Shown: positions 7,401 to 13,236, counted from the stretch's first letter. The stretch is DNA of 13,899 bases from CAZUNB01 sp044227985 (GCA_044227985.1 JBGAVT010000022.1:1-13899), one strand, 5' to 3'. Notes: a model not told the origin generated them from the sequence alone. A program made the numbers and translations.

Positions 7401-8208
7401 CAGAGAATACTCAAGAATTTCACTTAGTATAGACGAACTTGACGAAGAGATTAAAGACCTCAACCAAGAAAAGTCTCAACTGCAACAATTGTTTGACGTG
7501 AAAACTTTACTAGATTTGTCGCTTAATCAGATAAATGCAGGGAAAGTACAGGATGAAAAGGGAAGAGACAGAGACATTGGCGACCTACTAAATCGTTTAT
7601 CAAAAAATACGCCGAAGTCTTACGCATTTATTATCGGGTCCGTCGAAGATACCCTGGAGAACTTTAGAAAACAAAATAGCGGTGTAATGAATGTCTCCGT
7701 GGTAGACACTGCTGATTTATCAACAACCATCGAAATTGGGGCCTATCCTGCCGCATCGTGTCAACACTTTGATGGTGGTGTGGTAAATGAAGCCCTACTT
7801 GGATACACGGAGCCAACAACAAAACTATTGGTCGCCAAGAACGACAAAGGCACCCCAGTAGCAAGATCCGTCTTTAGGCTCATGACCAACAGTGAAGGCC
7901 AAACGTCTCTTCATCTTGAAAATGTGTATGCGGCGGAGCTAAGTGATGGAGTAATTTCCGCCATACTTATGGCAGCACATGCAAAAGCACAGGCAATGGG
8001 AGTCTCTCTTTTCGTCTCTTCAAAATCACAAGATGCGGCCGGGAATATGATTCCAAATATTTTTGCGACATCTCCGATCCCACAAAAATCTACCGATACA
8101 AAGCTACGATCTACGGCAAGTATTCGCGCTCCATCTATCTATGTAGACTCGAACGGAGGCTCAACGCAAAGACAGTACACATTAAATAAACTAGCTCTAA
8201 TAGAGTAA
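4405..8208 (+). CDS. Large acidic helical protein of unknown function (1267 residues)
   Basis: No family is recognised. No signal peptide or convincing membrane helix is visible, so a cytoplasmic location is likely. Residues about 85-115 are a charged helix (KRITKEQKEHQKKRLAEAEQ). Residues about 200-710 look like an alpha-solenoid: helices are repeatedly broken by a Pro followed by a hydrophobic stretch, as in DPDSFVYH (Pro218), NPKMLCRV (Pro358), DPTQSFGFF (Pro400), KPGFLLSVV (Pro461), NPAAGFACAL (Pro595) and NPASLLLEEF (Pro698). Spacing is irregular, so these are degenerate at best. Residues about 957-1035 form a coiled coil (KLKRLRVLRDDALEG, DELDEEIKDLNQEKSQLQQL). The last 200 residues are a separate alpha/beta domain with SCQHFDGG (Cys1119, His1121), then LLVAKNDKGTPVARSVFRLM, LHLENVYAAE, a helix (SAILMAAHAKAQAMG) and a strand (VSLFVSS). 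This order resembles half of a GNAT fold but lacks the acetyl-CoA loop signature; that similarity is speculative. It has its own promoter after purD. Confidence 0.85.
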   Translation: MQTIEQNQPETMQHPDHSGITAEIIAGIGALASLDLAVNKPGWIRNISPQDVIAGDSLSESLGLPGEREPHTDDWLTDEDRTATQAAIKRITKEQKEHQKKRLAEAEQEENPEARRALVLDAWTHNPDTAKRVVGFLNERAKRTPSSRPYSSPDNPVMSDDEIIEASESSKGFQRAVEWCTTLRPRLILERGTKEILESMVDKNALTQSVVSMADADPDSFVYHLEDIRDIIDDPEAFEGAVQKAERNLPEQTLERLTQMVIDEKAAGKPSSQMEDLARSMLVRMRDKPLNAETLANIIQAKIWTKEEVTKQVSGVASTAHGISYYNDFGYDRLSKVISPEMAETAKQAAITAIEDNPKMLCRVAEIDSNQFHNDELVTNGGVMSPELLNKTAEKLLTDPTQSFGFFTGEYLSELTPEIGSRVIDRIIELSTDYYPSEEIMEKASDEQLGSILGNFTQHKPGFLLSVVENNERALAIVCAMPPDNKLEIMGRLSTYNLIKSSETLETIGVPAEIVAQQIKYSFDRSPDMSSLVSITDKGLLPPDDISGMRDRLVEAVASGETRPEQFVANRDLDIEVFSDEELTAAIAAIGEANPAAGFACALKNRGYYSKTEIEKIISTAISDHLDDDLLLSEVFANVYSGKEPIVSIVGGSRVADFVQGLSSKQLDGIAYRQNKIAATIGVEGTKALAHKIVQENPASLLLEEFRDFYASFYPDFDPDSFKVEDLPENTEVKDLGGKYLVDKWKKLQSSTSEIRRSEIATELSSLYQKINDIKLNGNAEGAQKIVDSLNGTKVSRREVIGSLWLFTELGENMPESVEAYSDLEEMLVVSLADKLGMEEPNKEQVKLLVESGFRVYSFGVYANEHMNPAHKEVLGAILKSSLDENFTEWKYGGDTEDDLEHLKSSGLVPESLTLDQYLAWQHDETTETSIGLELGASTALAAISDTMTGYQPELLMTAAETDYQEIKGELQSMGKTFGQVHGKLKRLRVLRDDALEGSREYSRISLSIDELDEEIKDLNQEKSQLQQLFDVKTLLDLSLNQINAGKVQDEKGRDRDIGDLLNRLSKNTPKSYAFIIGSVEDTLENFRKQNSGVMNVSVVDTADLSTTIEIGAYPAASCQHFDGGVVNEALLGYTEPTTKLLVAKNDKGTPVARSVFRLMTNSEGQTSLHLENVYAAELSDGVISAILMAAHAKAQAMGVSLFVSSKSQDAAGNMIPNIFATSPIPQKSTDTKLRSTASIRAPSIYVDSNGGSTQRQYTLNKLALIE

Positions 8209-8238
8209 GGGTTATGGGATCTAGTAGATTGATGCATT

Positions 8239-8247
8239 TGCTATACT
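8239..8247 (+). promoter_or_regulatory. Putative extended -10 promoter of the HAD/LURP-one operon
   Basis: TGCTATACT is an extended -10 element (TG-n-TATACT). No good -35 box is seen at normal spacing. It would give a leader of about 24 bases that contains GGGG just before the ATG at 8278. Confidence 0.45.
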
Positions 8248-8277
8248 TTTATAAACAGTAAATTAAACGGGGAAAAT

Positions 8278-9033
8278 ATGAAAAAATTTATTGCATTTGA
8301 TATTGATGACACTTTGGCGGTCAGTAAACAGCCGATTAGCGAGCAGATGAACGGACTGCTTGATAAATTAATGGAAAAATATGAGGTTTGCGTAATTTCT
8401 GGCGGGATTTTCAGCGTCCACAAACAGCAAATCATTGATCCTATGACGTCGGCAGGCACAGGTAATCTCGGAAAACTACACGTTTTATCTACTTGCGGAA
8501 CACAGTACTTCAAACAGCAAGATGATAAGTCCTGGGACACAATCTATAAACAAGCTATCCCCGAAACAGACCGCAAGAAAATTGCCGAAACGCTCGAAAG
8601 TGTCGCTCGTGAGCTCGGCTATTGGGAAGAAAATCCAGCTGGTGAGATTATCGAAGACCGTGAAACTCAAGTAACTTTCAGCGCACTTGGTCAAAAAGCC
8701 AGCCCCGAAGATAAATACGCCTGGGACCCAGACCATATCAAGAAATATGCACTCCGAGACAAAGCTCAAGCACTAGTCCCAGAATATGAATTCCGTGCCG
8801 GCGGGACTACTAGTATCGACGTGACAGACAAGGGAATCGATAAAGCCTTCGGCATGCGAGAGCTCATGGAAATAAATAATCTTGAAAAATCTGACATTCT
8901 TTTCATAGGTGACAACCTAAAACCTGGTGGCAACGACTACCCAGTCAAAGAGATGGGGATCGACACCATTGCCGTTGAACGCTGGGAAGATACCGCACTC
9001 GTGATTGAGGCAATTCTCAAGATAACCGCCTAA
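8278..9033 (+). CDS. HAD-superfamily (IIB) phosphatase, eukaryotic phosphomannomutase-like
   Basis: The protein (251 residues) has the four HAD motifs. Motif I is FDIDDTL (Asp8 nucleophile, Asp10), motif II is VISGG (Ser41), motif III is Lys185 within GGTTSIDVTDKGIDKA (175-190), and motif IV is FIGDN (Asp212). The GGTTSIDV...KGxDKA and GDNxxPGGNDY (211-221) signatures are those of the type IIB branch that includes eukaryotic phosphomannomutases and sugar-phosphate phosphatases. The likely role is phosphoryl transfer on a sugar phosphate in the cytoplasm; the substrate cannot be read from sequence, and a simple phosphatase is as likely as a mutase. The ATG is preceded by GGGG at normal spacing. 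The stop codon TAA overlaps the next start by one base (TAATG), so the two genes form an operon. Confidence 0.88.
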   Translation: MKKFIAFDIDDTLAVSKQPISEQMNGLLDKLMEKYEVCVISGGIFSVHKQQIIDPMTSAGTGNLGKLHVLSTCGTQYFKQQDDKSWDTIYKQAIPETDRKKIAETLESVARELGYWEENPAGEIIEDRETQVTFSALGQKASPEDKYAWDPDHIKKYALRDKAQALVPEYEFRAGGTTSIDVTDKGIDKAFGMRELMEINNLEKSDILFIGDNLKPGGNDYPVKEMGIDTIAVERWEDTALVIEAILKITA

Positions 9034-9611
9034 TGAACAATCCCTTTGCGCACAAAAGTTTCACTGTTCGTCGTAAGTTTTGGCAATTTCTTGGAGCGAC
9101 AATTCATATCCGTAGTTTCGATGGTCAGCTAATCGGAAATGCCAAGCTCAAGGCCTTCAAGCTACGTGAAGCTATCACATTGTTTGCTGATGATGCTCGA
9201 ACCATTCCACTATTGAGCATCAAAGCACGAACAATTATCGACTTTGGGACTATTTATGACGTTTCTGACCTCGAAGGTAAGTGGATCGGTAGCTTAAAAC
9301 GACAGGGATGGAAGAGCCTGATGTCTGACCAGTGGCAAATCTGGGATGCTCAGGAGCAGGTAATTGGTGAAATTAATGAAGATAGTGTTGCGCTTGCGCT
9401 AGTAAGAAGATTTTTGACTAATTTAATTCCACAAAAATTCACGCTTACAAATAAATCTGGAAAAGTTTATGGAGATATTGCGCAGAGGTTCAACCCATTT
9501 ATCGTTGAGCTCAATGTGAAGCTCGACTCTGAAATCGAGAGCGGAATAGACCCGCGACTAACCATGGTAGCAGCACTAATGCTCGCTGCTATCGAGGGTC
9601 GCCAGGGCTAA
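9033..9611 (+). CDS. LURP-one-related / tubby-like beta-barrel protein
   Basis: The 192-residue product has the periodic strand pattern of the LURP-one-related (LOR) / tubby-C-like fold. Short strands are joined by Gly turns at GQLIGNAKLKAFKLRE (31-46), IIDFGTIYDVSDLEGKWIG (68-86), DAQEQVIGEINED (105-117) and SGKVYGDI (142-149), and a closing hydrophobic helix follows (RLTMVAALMLAAIEG, 175-189). In this fold the helix normally runs through the barrel. Family members are related to phospholipid scramblases, but bacterial functions are not established. It overlaps the HAD gene by one base and is probably translated by coupling, since no strong Shine-Dalgarno sequence precedes the ATG. The fold call is by eye. 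Confidence 0.65.
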   Translation: MNNPFAHKSFTVRRKFWQFLGATIHIRSFDGQLIGNAKLKAFKLREAITLFADDARTIPLLSIKARTIIDFGTIYDVSDLEGKWIGSLKRQGWKSLMSDQWQIWDAQEQVIGEINEDSVALALVRRFLTNLIPQKFTLTNKSGKVYGDIAQRFNPFIVELNVKLDSEIESGIDPRLTMVAALMLAAIEGRQG

Positions 9612-9660
9612 TTTTTTACATTATTATAAAATGATTATAGTATTTATATCAATTTATATG

Positions 9661-9675
9661 TATAATATGTAGATG
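9661..9675 (+). promoter_or_regulatory. -10 box (TATAAT) immediately before a leaderless start
   Basis: A perfect TATAAT (9661-9666) ends six bases before the ATG at 9673, so transcription would begin at or within one base of the start codon. No Shine-Dalgarno sequence is present. No clear -35 box is seen in the surrounding AT-rich DNA. Confidence 0.5.
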
Positions 9676-10242
9676 TCTGAAACACAAATTCCTTTACCTG
9701 AAGAAACCTCTTTACCTGCGGATGATGCTTTATGCGCGTACGAATTGGGCAAAATCATTTCACTGTTTGTAGATACAGACCATGAACCATCTGGCGAGAC
9801 AAGCCGTAAAAGCTACAATATTGGTGTCCCGGTTAATCAAGATAATATCCTTAGAATAGGGTTAACTAATTCTGAGCTAGAACACAGCGACGGCGCCATA
9901 TGCGAATTGAATAGCAGACTAGATATCGAGACTGATGAAGACGGCAACACAGGAGTCTTGATAGTGCTAGCAGCAGACAAAGACAAGCCAGGAGAACCAC
10001 CACTTACGCTCTACGGTGAGCCTGTAACTAGTTTATTTGCATACAGAACGAAGGATGGAGCTTTTTTTGTGGGCGCAATACATAATGATACTATCGTAAT
10101 ATTCGACAATCATGAAACAGCCAACAGAATAGGCGACACAAGCGAGCACAAGACCAACCGACCACGCATGATAGTAAAAGGTATTACTCAGCTACTCAAA
10201 GTCGCTGATGAAAAAATAAAAACAGGACTAGCTAAGAACTAG
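9673..10242 (+). CDS. Acidic protein of unknown function (189 residues)
   Basis: No family is recognised. The product is acidic and has no signal peptide or membrane helix. After a Pro/Glu-rich N-terminus (PLPEETSLPADD) there is a helix (CAYELGKIISLFV), then a series of strand-turn units (NILRIGLTNSELE, TGVLIVLAADKD, PLTLYGEPVTSLFAYRTKDG, FFVGAIHNDTIVIFDN), and a C-terminal helix (MIVKGITQLLKVADEKIKTG). The ATG appears leaderless. The last ten codons double as the intrinsic terminator of the opposite-strand GlsB/YeaQ-type gene: the run of Lys codons is its U tract and the stop codon lies in its stem. Confidence 0.8.
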   Translation: MSETQIPLPEETSLPADDALCAYELGKIISLFVDTDHEPSGETSRKSYNIGVPVNQDNILRIGLTNSELEHSDGAICELNSRLDIETDEDGNTGVLIVLAADKDKPGEPPLTLYGEPVTSLFAYRTKDGAFFVGAIHNDTIVIFDNHETANRIGDTSEHKTNRPRMIVKGITQLLKVADEKIKTGLAKN

Positions 10243-10248
10243 CCCTGT
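10211..10248 (-). terminator. Intrinsic terminator of the glsB-type gene, inside the facing gene
   Basis: Read on the minus strand, ACAGGGCTAG (10248-10239), a seven-base loop and CTAGTCCTGT (10231-10222) pair at nine of ten positions. A T-rich tract (TTTTTATTTTTT, 10221-10211 plus the last stem base) follows directly. It lies within the 3' coding end of the facing 189-residue gene. Confidence 0.75.
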
Positions 10249-10258
10249 CAAAATCAAG

Positions 10259-10286
10259 CTCTTTAAGAAATTTATTTCTTAAAGAG
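10259..10286. repeat. 12-bp perfect hairpin at the convergent gene ends
   Basis: CTCTTTAAGAAA (10259-10270) and TTTCTTAAAGAG (10275-10286) are perfect complements with a TTTA loop. The right arm encodes the last residues of the GlsB/YeaQ-type protein (LFKK) on the minus strand. No strong U tract follows on either strand, so it may stabilise mRNA 3' ends or assist the terminator next to it. Confidence 0.65.
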
Positions 10287-10523
10287 AGCTTTGTAGATAG
10301 CGATCACGATAACCGCACCAACCGTAGCCACCATGAGGCTGTAAAGATTGAATCCAGTTACTGGCGTGCCTCCAAAGAAGTTGAAAACCGCACCACCGAC
10401 AACTGCACCGAGGACACCGGCAATAATATTGCCCAAGATTCCTTGTGATTCATTTGTCTTCGCAATCATCGAGGCTATCCAGCCTGCAATTCCACCTAGA
10501 ATTATTGTTGCTAATATACCCAT
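10272..10523 (-). CDS. GlsB/YeaQ/YmgE family small membrane protein
   Basis: The 83-residue product has three hydrophobic segments: ILATIILGGIAGWIASMI (3-20), ILGNIIAGVLGAVVGGAVF (29-47) and a C-terminal one (YSLMVATVGAVIVIAIYKAL, 61-80). The pattern GGIAGWIA and NIIAGVLGAVVGG is typical of the transglycosylase-associated / YeaQ-YmgE family (Pfam PF04226), small stress-induced inner-membrane proteins of unknown mechanism. The ATG at 10523 has a near-perfect ribosome binding site (AAGGAGG, four bases upstream), in contrast to its neighbours. A TATAAT box upstream (minus strand) gives a leader of about 27 bases. It ends at an intrinsic terminator inside the facing gene. Confidence 0.93.
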   Translation of the reverse strand: MGILATIILGGIAGWIASMIAKTNESQGILGNIIAGVLGAVVGGAVFNFFGGTPVTGFNLYSLMVATVGAVIVIAIYKALFKK

Positions 10524-10556
10524 AAAACCTCCTTTTATTAGTTAGGATGCATTTTT

Positions 10557-10583
10557 ATTATACACGATTAAAATATTTGTCTA
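10557..10583 (-). promoter_or_regulatory. Putative promoter of the GlsB/YeaQ-type gene
   Basis: On the minus strand TATAAT (10562-10557) is preceded by TG, and TAGACA lies 15 bases upstream (10583-10578) as a weak -35 candidate. It is back to back with the promoter of the 123-residue gene. Confidence 0.5.
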
Positions 10584-10611
10584 TTGTTTTTATGCATATT
10601 TATGTTATAGT
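10584..10611 (+). promoter_or_regulatory. Extended -10 promoter of the leaderless 123-residue gene
   Basis: TGTTATAGT (10603-10611) is an extended -10 element, with TTGTTT (10584-10589) as a -35 candidate 16 bases upstream. The -10 box ends six bases before the ATG at 10618, so the transcript should begin at or next to the start codon. Confidence 0.55.
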
Positions 10612-10617
10612 ATAGAT

Positions 10618-10989
10618 ATGAGTATCGAGGATGAGCTTAATTTTAATGCTAGCGATAGTAGGTTTTGCGCATTGCAAATGCCCATCGACATGGCGCTAAG
10701 AAGAAATCATCCAATTGATGAAAAAGTTGTTGTTGACGCGGACACAATTGTAGACGGTAAAAATCTCCCTGTCTACTATGTAAATTTAAACAAACTAGGC
10801 TGTGCAGAGGAAGATGGATCTCGAGAAACTCTAGTGATTGACTACTCGCCACTTGAAGGTGGAAGAATGTGTGTTGTTGTTGAGCGCTTTAACCCTAGTG
10901 ATGTAAGCAAAACAAATGTGACTCTTAAAGATGTTGAGGAGAAAAGAGCAACAGAAATCAGTGCGCTGATTCGCAACTTCGAAATATAA
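10618..10989 (+). CDS. Small protein of unknown function (123 residues)
   Basis: No family is recognised. The product is acidic, with no signal peptide or membrane segment. Residues 1-35 contain a helix (ALQMPIDMALRRN). A block of strands follows (KVVVDADTIVDGKNLPVYYV, RETLVIDYSPLE, GRMCVVVERF), and the C-terminus is a charged helix (LKDVEEKRATEISALIRNFE). The plan of strands closed by a C-terminal helix is similar to the 189-residue protein nearby, but no clear residue identity was seen. There is no Shine-Dalgarno sequence; the ATG directly follows an extended -10 promoter. No terminator separates it from groES, so transcripts may read through. Confidence 0.75.
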   Translation: MSIEDELNFNASDSRFCALQMPIDMALRRNHPIDEKVVVDADTIVDGKNLPVYYVNLNKLGCAEEDGSRETLVIDYSPLEGGRMCVVVERFNPSDVSKTNVTLKDVEEKRATEISALIRNFEI

Positions 10990-11011
10990 CGATAAATCGA
11001 AATAGAGAAAA

Positions 11012-11038
11012 CTAGCACTTGCATGGTGAGAGTGCCAA
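11012..11038 (+). promoter_or_regulatory. CIRCE operator (HrcA site) upstream of groES
   Basis: CTAGCACTT (11012-11020), nine bases, then GAGTGCCAA (11030-11038) match the CIRCE consensus TTAGCACTC-N9-GAGTGCTAA at 7 and 8 of 9 positions. It overlaps the -35 box and spacer of the groES promoter, as expected for repression of chaperone genes by HrcA. The hrcA gene is not in the window. Confidence 0.85.
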
Positions 11039-11047
11039 TGCTATGAT
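11019..11047 (+). promoter_or_regulatory. groES-groEL promoter
   Basis: TTGCAT (11019-11024) is followed after 17 bases by TATGAT (11042-11047), which places transcription start near 11054 and gives a leader of about 34 bases. The CIRCE element covers the -35 box and most of the spacer, which fits a housekeeping sigma-factor promoter blocked by HrcA. Confidence 0.7.
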
Positions 11048-11061
11048 TTGAGTACCAATTA

Positions 11062-11088
11062 TTAGCAAACAAAGGAGGAGAGTGCCAA
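11062..11088 (+). promoter_or_regulatory. Second CIRCE-like element over the groES ribosome binding site
   Basis: TTAGCAAAC (11062-11070), exactly nine bases, then GAGTGCCAA (11080-11088) match CIRCE at 7 and 8 of 9 positions. The nine-base spacer is the Shine-Dalgarno region (AAAGGAGGA), and the right arm runs into the groES ATG. Its centre is 50 bp from that of the first CIRCE. Confidence 0.55.
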
Positions 11089-11351
11089 TGGCCAAAATTA
11101 CACCATTGAAGGATCGCGTAGTCGCTGTTCGCGAAGTAGCGGAGAGCAAGACTAAGTCGGGGCTATATCTGCCAGACAACGCCAAAGAATCACCAAAAAC
11201 AGCGGTGATAGAGTCTGTCGGTAAAGAAGTGAAGTCAGTTAAAAAAGGCGAGAAAATCGTCTTTAAAGAATACACTGCAACTGAACTCAAAATCGACGGA
11301 ACTGAATATCTTGTCATTAAAGAAGAGGATATTTTAGCTACGGTTGCGTAG
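11088..11351 (+). CDS. groES: Co-chaperonin GroES (Cpn10)
   Basis: GroES forms a heptameric lid on GroEL and encloses the folding chamber in the cytoplasm. The 87-residue product matches the family along its length: ITPLKDRVVAV at the N-terminus, the mobile loop with SKTKSGLYLPDNAKE (the family GIVLPD tripeptide is read here as GLYLPD), the ESVGKEV strand, KKGEKIVFKEY and the terminal YLVIKEEDILATV. It is slightly shorter than the usual 94-97 residues. The ATG at 11088 is preferred because GGAGG stands nine bases upstream; a GTG two codons earlier would be too close to it. It precedes groEL by 27 bases and is controlled by the CIRCE region. Confidence 0.97.
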   Translation: MAKITPLKDRVVAVREVAESKTKSGLYLPDNAKESPKTAVIESVGKEVKSVKKGEKIVFKEYTATELKIDGTEYLVIKEEDILATVA

Positions 11352-11378
11352 TTAAAATTTATAGAAAGGAAATTATTT

Positions 11379-13016
11379 ATGGCTAAAAAAATGTTTTACG
11401 ATGACGAAGCTCGACGACGAGTTTTGGCTGGAGCACAGAAACTGTATGATGCAGTAAAAGTAACGATGGGACCAAAAGGTCGCAACGTTGTAATCAGCAA
11501 AAGCTTCGGCAACCCAACCGTTACACACGATGGTGTTACCGTCGCTAAAGCGGTTGATCTTCCCGAAGACAATGATGAAAACCTTGGTGAAAAGGTTGGC
11601 GCAGAGCTAATCAAGCAAGCTGCGAGCAAGATGAACGACGTCGCCGGTGATGGTACAACTACTGTTACTGTTCTGACTTACCACATCCTAGCTGAAGCTA
11701 ACCGTCTTATCGCGGCTGGCCATAACCCAATGGATCTCCGTAAGGGTGTTGAAAAAGCTGGACAAGAAGCCCTCGAAGCTCTTTCAAGTATGCGCGTAGA
11801 TATCGCTGCTAAAGCTGACAAGGTTGCTCAAGTTGCAACTATCAGCGCAGGTGATGAAGAAATTGGTGAAATGATCGCTGATGTTATCGGTAAGGTCGGA
11901 AAAGATGGTGTTGTTACCGTCGAAGAAGGTCAGAGCCTTGGTCTTGAAAGCGAAGTCGTCGAAGGCTTCAACATGGATCGTGGTTTCGTTAGTCCGTACA
12001 TGGTGACCGATAGTGCACGCATGGAAGCTAGCTATGACAAGCCAGCAATCCTCGTTACGACTCAAAAGGTAAGTAGCATACAAGAATTCCTTCCACTACT
12101 GGAAAAACTGGCACAATCTGGTAAAAAAGACCTCGTGATTATTGCTGAAGATATCGATGGTGAAGCACTTGCTACCCTTGTATTGAACAAACTTAAAGGT
12201 ACATTCAATACGTTGGCCCTGAAAGCTCCAGCTTTTGGCGATCGACGAAAAGCTATCCTCGAAGACATCGCTATCCTTACTGGTGCGACCGTTATCGACG
12301 AAGAGCGTGGTTATACGTTCGAAAATGCTGAGCTTGATATGCTCGGGTCAGCTCGACGAGTTATCGCCGACAAAGATCAGACAACTATCATCGAAGGCGC
12401 TGGAAGCGCGGCTGATGTAGCCTCAAGAATTGATCAAATTCGGACTCACATCGATAACGCCACTAGCGAATACGACAAAGAGAACCTTGAGAAGCGACAA
12501 GCTGCGCTCAGTGGTAAAGTCGCGGTTATTAAAGTCGGTGGCGCAACTGAAACTGAAATCGAAGAGAAGAAATTCCGAGTTGATGATGCAGTTGCAGCTA
12601 CTAAGGCTGCGCTCGACGAAGGAATCGTCCCTGGTGGTGGTATCACACTGATTAACATCGCCGACAAGATTAGTGATGAAAATAGTGCAGGTTATCAGCT
12701 GCTCAAGAATGCACTGGTCCAACCGTTCAAACACCTGATGGCAAATGCTGGTCTCAACCCAGATGAAAAACTACCACAGGTGCGTAGCGCTGCTAAAGCC
12801 GGTCAAGGGTTCAACGTTAACAGTCCAGAAGAATTGGTCGACATGATCAAAGCTGGAGTGATTGACCCAGCCCGCGTTACCAAAGAAGTCATCCAGAATG
12901 CAGTTTCGATTGCTGCAACTGCCATGACAATGGGCGGCCTCGTGGTTGAAATTCCAGAAGCTGAAGCTCCAATGCCAGGTGGTGGTATGGGCGGCGGCAT
13001 GCCTGGAATGATGTAG
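11379..13016 (+). CDS. groEL: Chaperonin GroEL (Hsp60)
   Basis: GroEL is the 14-mer ATP-driven folding chaperone. The 545-residue length is standard. The equatorial nucleotide site is intact: TMGPKGRNVV (29-38), HDGVTVAKA with Asp51, VAGDGTTT (88-95) with Asp91, and the hydrolysis Asp403 in FRVDDAVAATKAAL with PGGG (418-421) following. The apical domain (about 195-375) holds DRGFVSPYMVTD and APAFGDRR. The C-terminus has the Gly/Met-rich tail (PGGGMGGGMPGMM) of typical bacterial GroEL. A ribosome binding site (AAAGGAAA) precedes the ATG. It forms one operon with groES, and a series of hairpins follows the stop. Confidence 0.99.
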   Translation: MAKKMFYDDEARRRVLAGAQKLYDAVKVTMGPKGRNVVISKSFGNPTVTHDGVTVAKAVDLPEDNDENLGEKVGAELIKQAASKMNDVAGDGTTTVTVLTYHILAEANRLIAAGHNPMDLRKGVEKAGQEALEALSSMRVDIAAKADKVAQVATISAGDEEIGEMIADVIGKVGKDGVVTVEEGQSLGLESEVVEGFNMDRGFVSPYMVTDSARMEASYDKPAILVTTQKVSSIQEFLPLLEKLAQSGKKDLVIIAEDIDGEALATLVLNKLKGTFNTLALKAPAFGDRRKAILEDIAILTGATVIDEERGYTFENAELDMLGSARRVIADKDQTTIIEGAGSAADVASRIDQIRTHIDNATSEYDKENLEKRQAALSGKVAVIKVGGATETEIEEKKFRVDDAVAATKAALDEGIVPGGGITLINIADKISDENSAGYQLLKNALVQPFKHLMANAGLNPDEKLPQVRSAAKAGQGFNVNSPEELVDMIKAGVIDPARVTKEVIQNAVSIAATAMTMGGLVVEIPEAEAPMPGGGMGGGMPGMM

Positions 13017-13023
13017 AAATTGT

Positions 13024-13064
13024 AAGAAGAGGCAACTCCTTTTCTTGCTGTTCGCTCTGCGAAC
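13024..13064 (+). repeat. Two small hairpins directly after groEL
   Basis: AAGAAGAGG (13024-13032) pairs with CCTTTTCTT (13038-13046) at 8 of 9 positions around a five-base loop. GTTCGC (13050-13055) pairs perfectly with GCGAAC (13059-13064) around TCT. Neither has a U tract, so they are not terminators by themselves; they may shield the groEL mRNA end. Confidence 0.55.
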
Positions 13065-13082
13065 TAATCATCTTCTAAATGC

Positions 13083-13117
13083 AAAGTAGACGTCCGAGAC
13101 AATCGAGCGTCTACTTT
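13083..13117. terminator. Stem-loop after groEL, possible terminator
   Basis: AAAGTAGACG (13083-13092) and CGTCTACTTT (13108-13117) are perfect 10-bp complements with a 15-base loop. The stem ends in TTT followed by CATTTC, a weak U tract. Confidence 0.6.
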
Positions 13118-13133
13118 CATTTCAGTTAACTCC

Positions 13134-13170
13134 AAAATCCCACTGCAGATTAAAGCTCCAGTGGGATTTT
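13134..13170. terminator. Intrinsic terminator of the groESL operon
   Basis: AAAATCCCACTG (13134-13145) and CAGTGGGATTTT (13159-13170) are perfect 12-bp complements. The stem ends in TTTT followed by CAATTTT, and the AAAA/TTTT ends make it usable on both strands. Confidence 0.8.
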
Positions 13171-13207
13171 CAATTTTGAGAGAAGTTAACCCGGTAATGA
13201 ATCGGGA

Positions 13208-13236
13208 TTGTATTTTTTTTGTTTTTTTTCTATACT
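13208..13236 (+). promoter_or_regulatory. Promoter with an almost pure T spacer
   Basis: TTGTAT (13208-13213) and TATACT (13231-13236) are separated by exactly 17 bases, of which 15 are T (two T runs split by one G, then a C). Transcription would start near 13243, leaving a 30-base leader with GGGTGG before the ATG at 13274. Confidence 0.6.
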
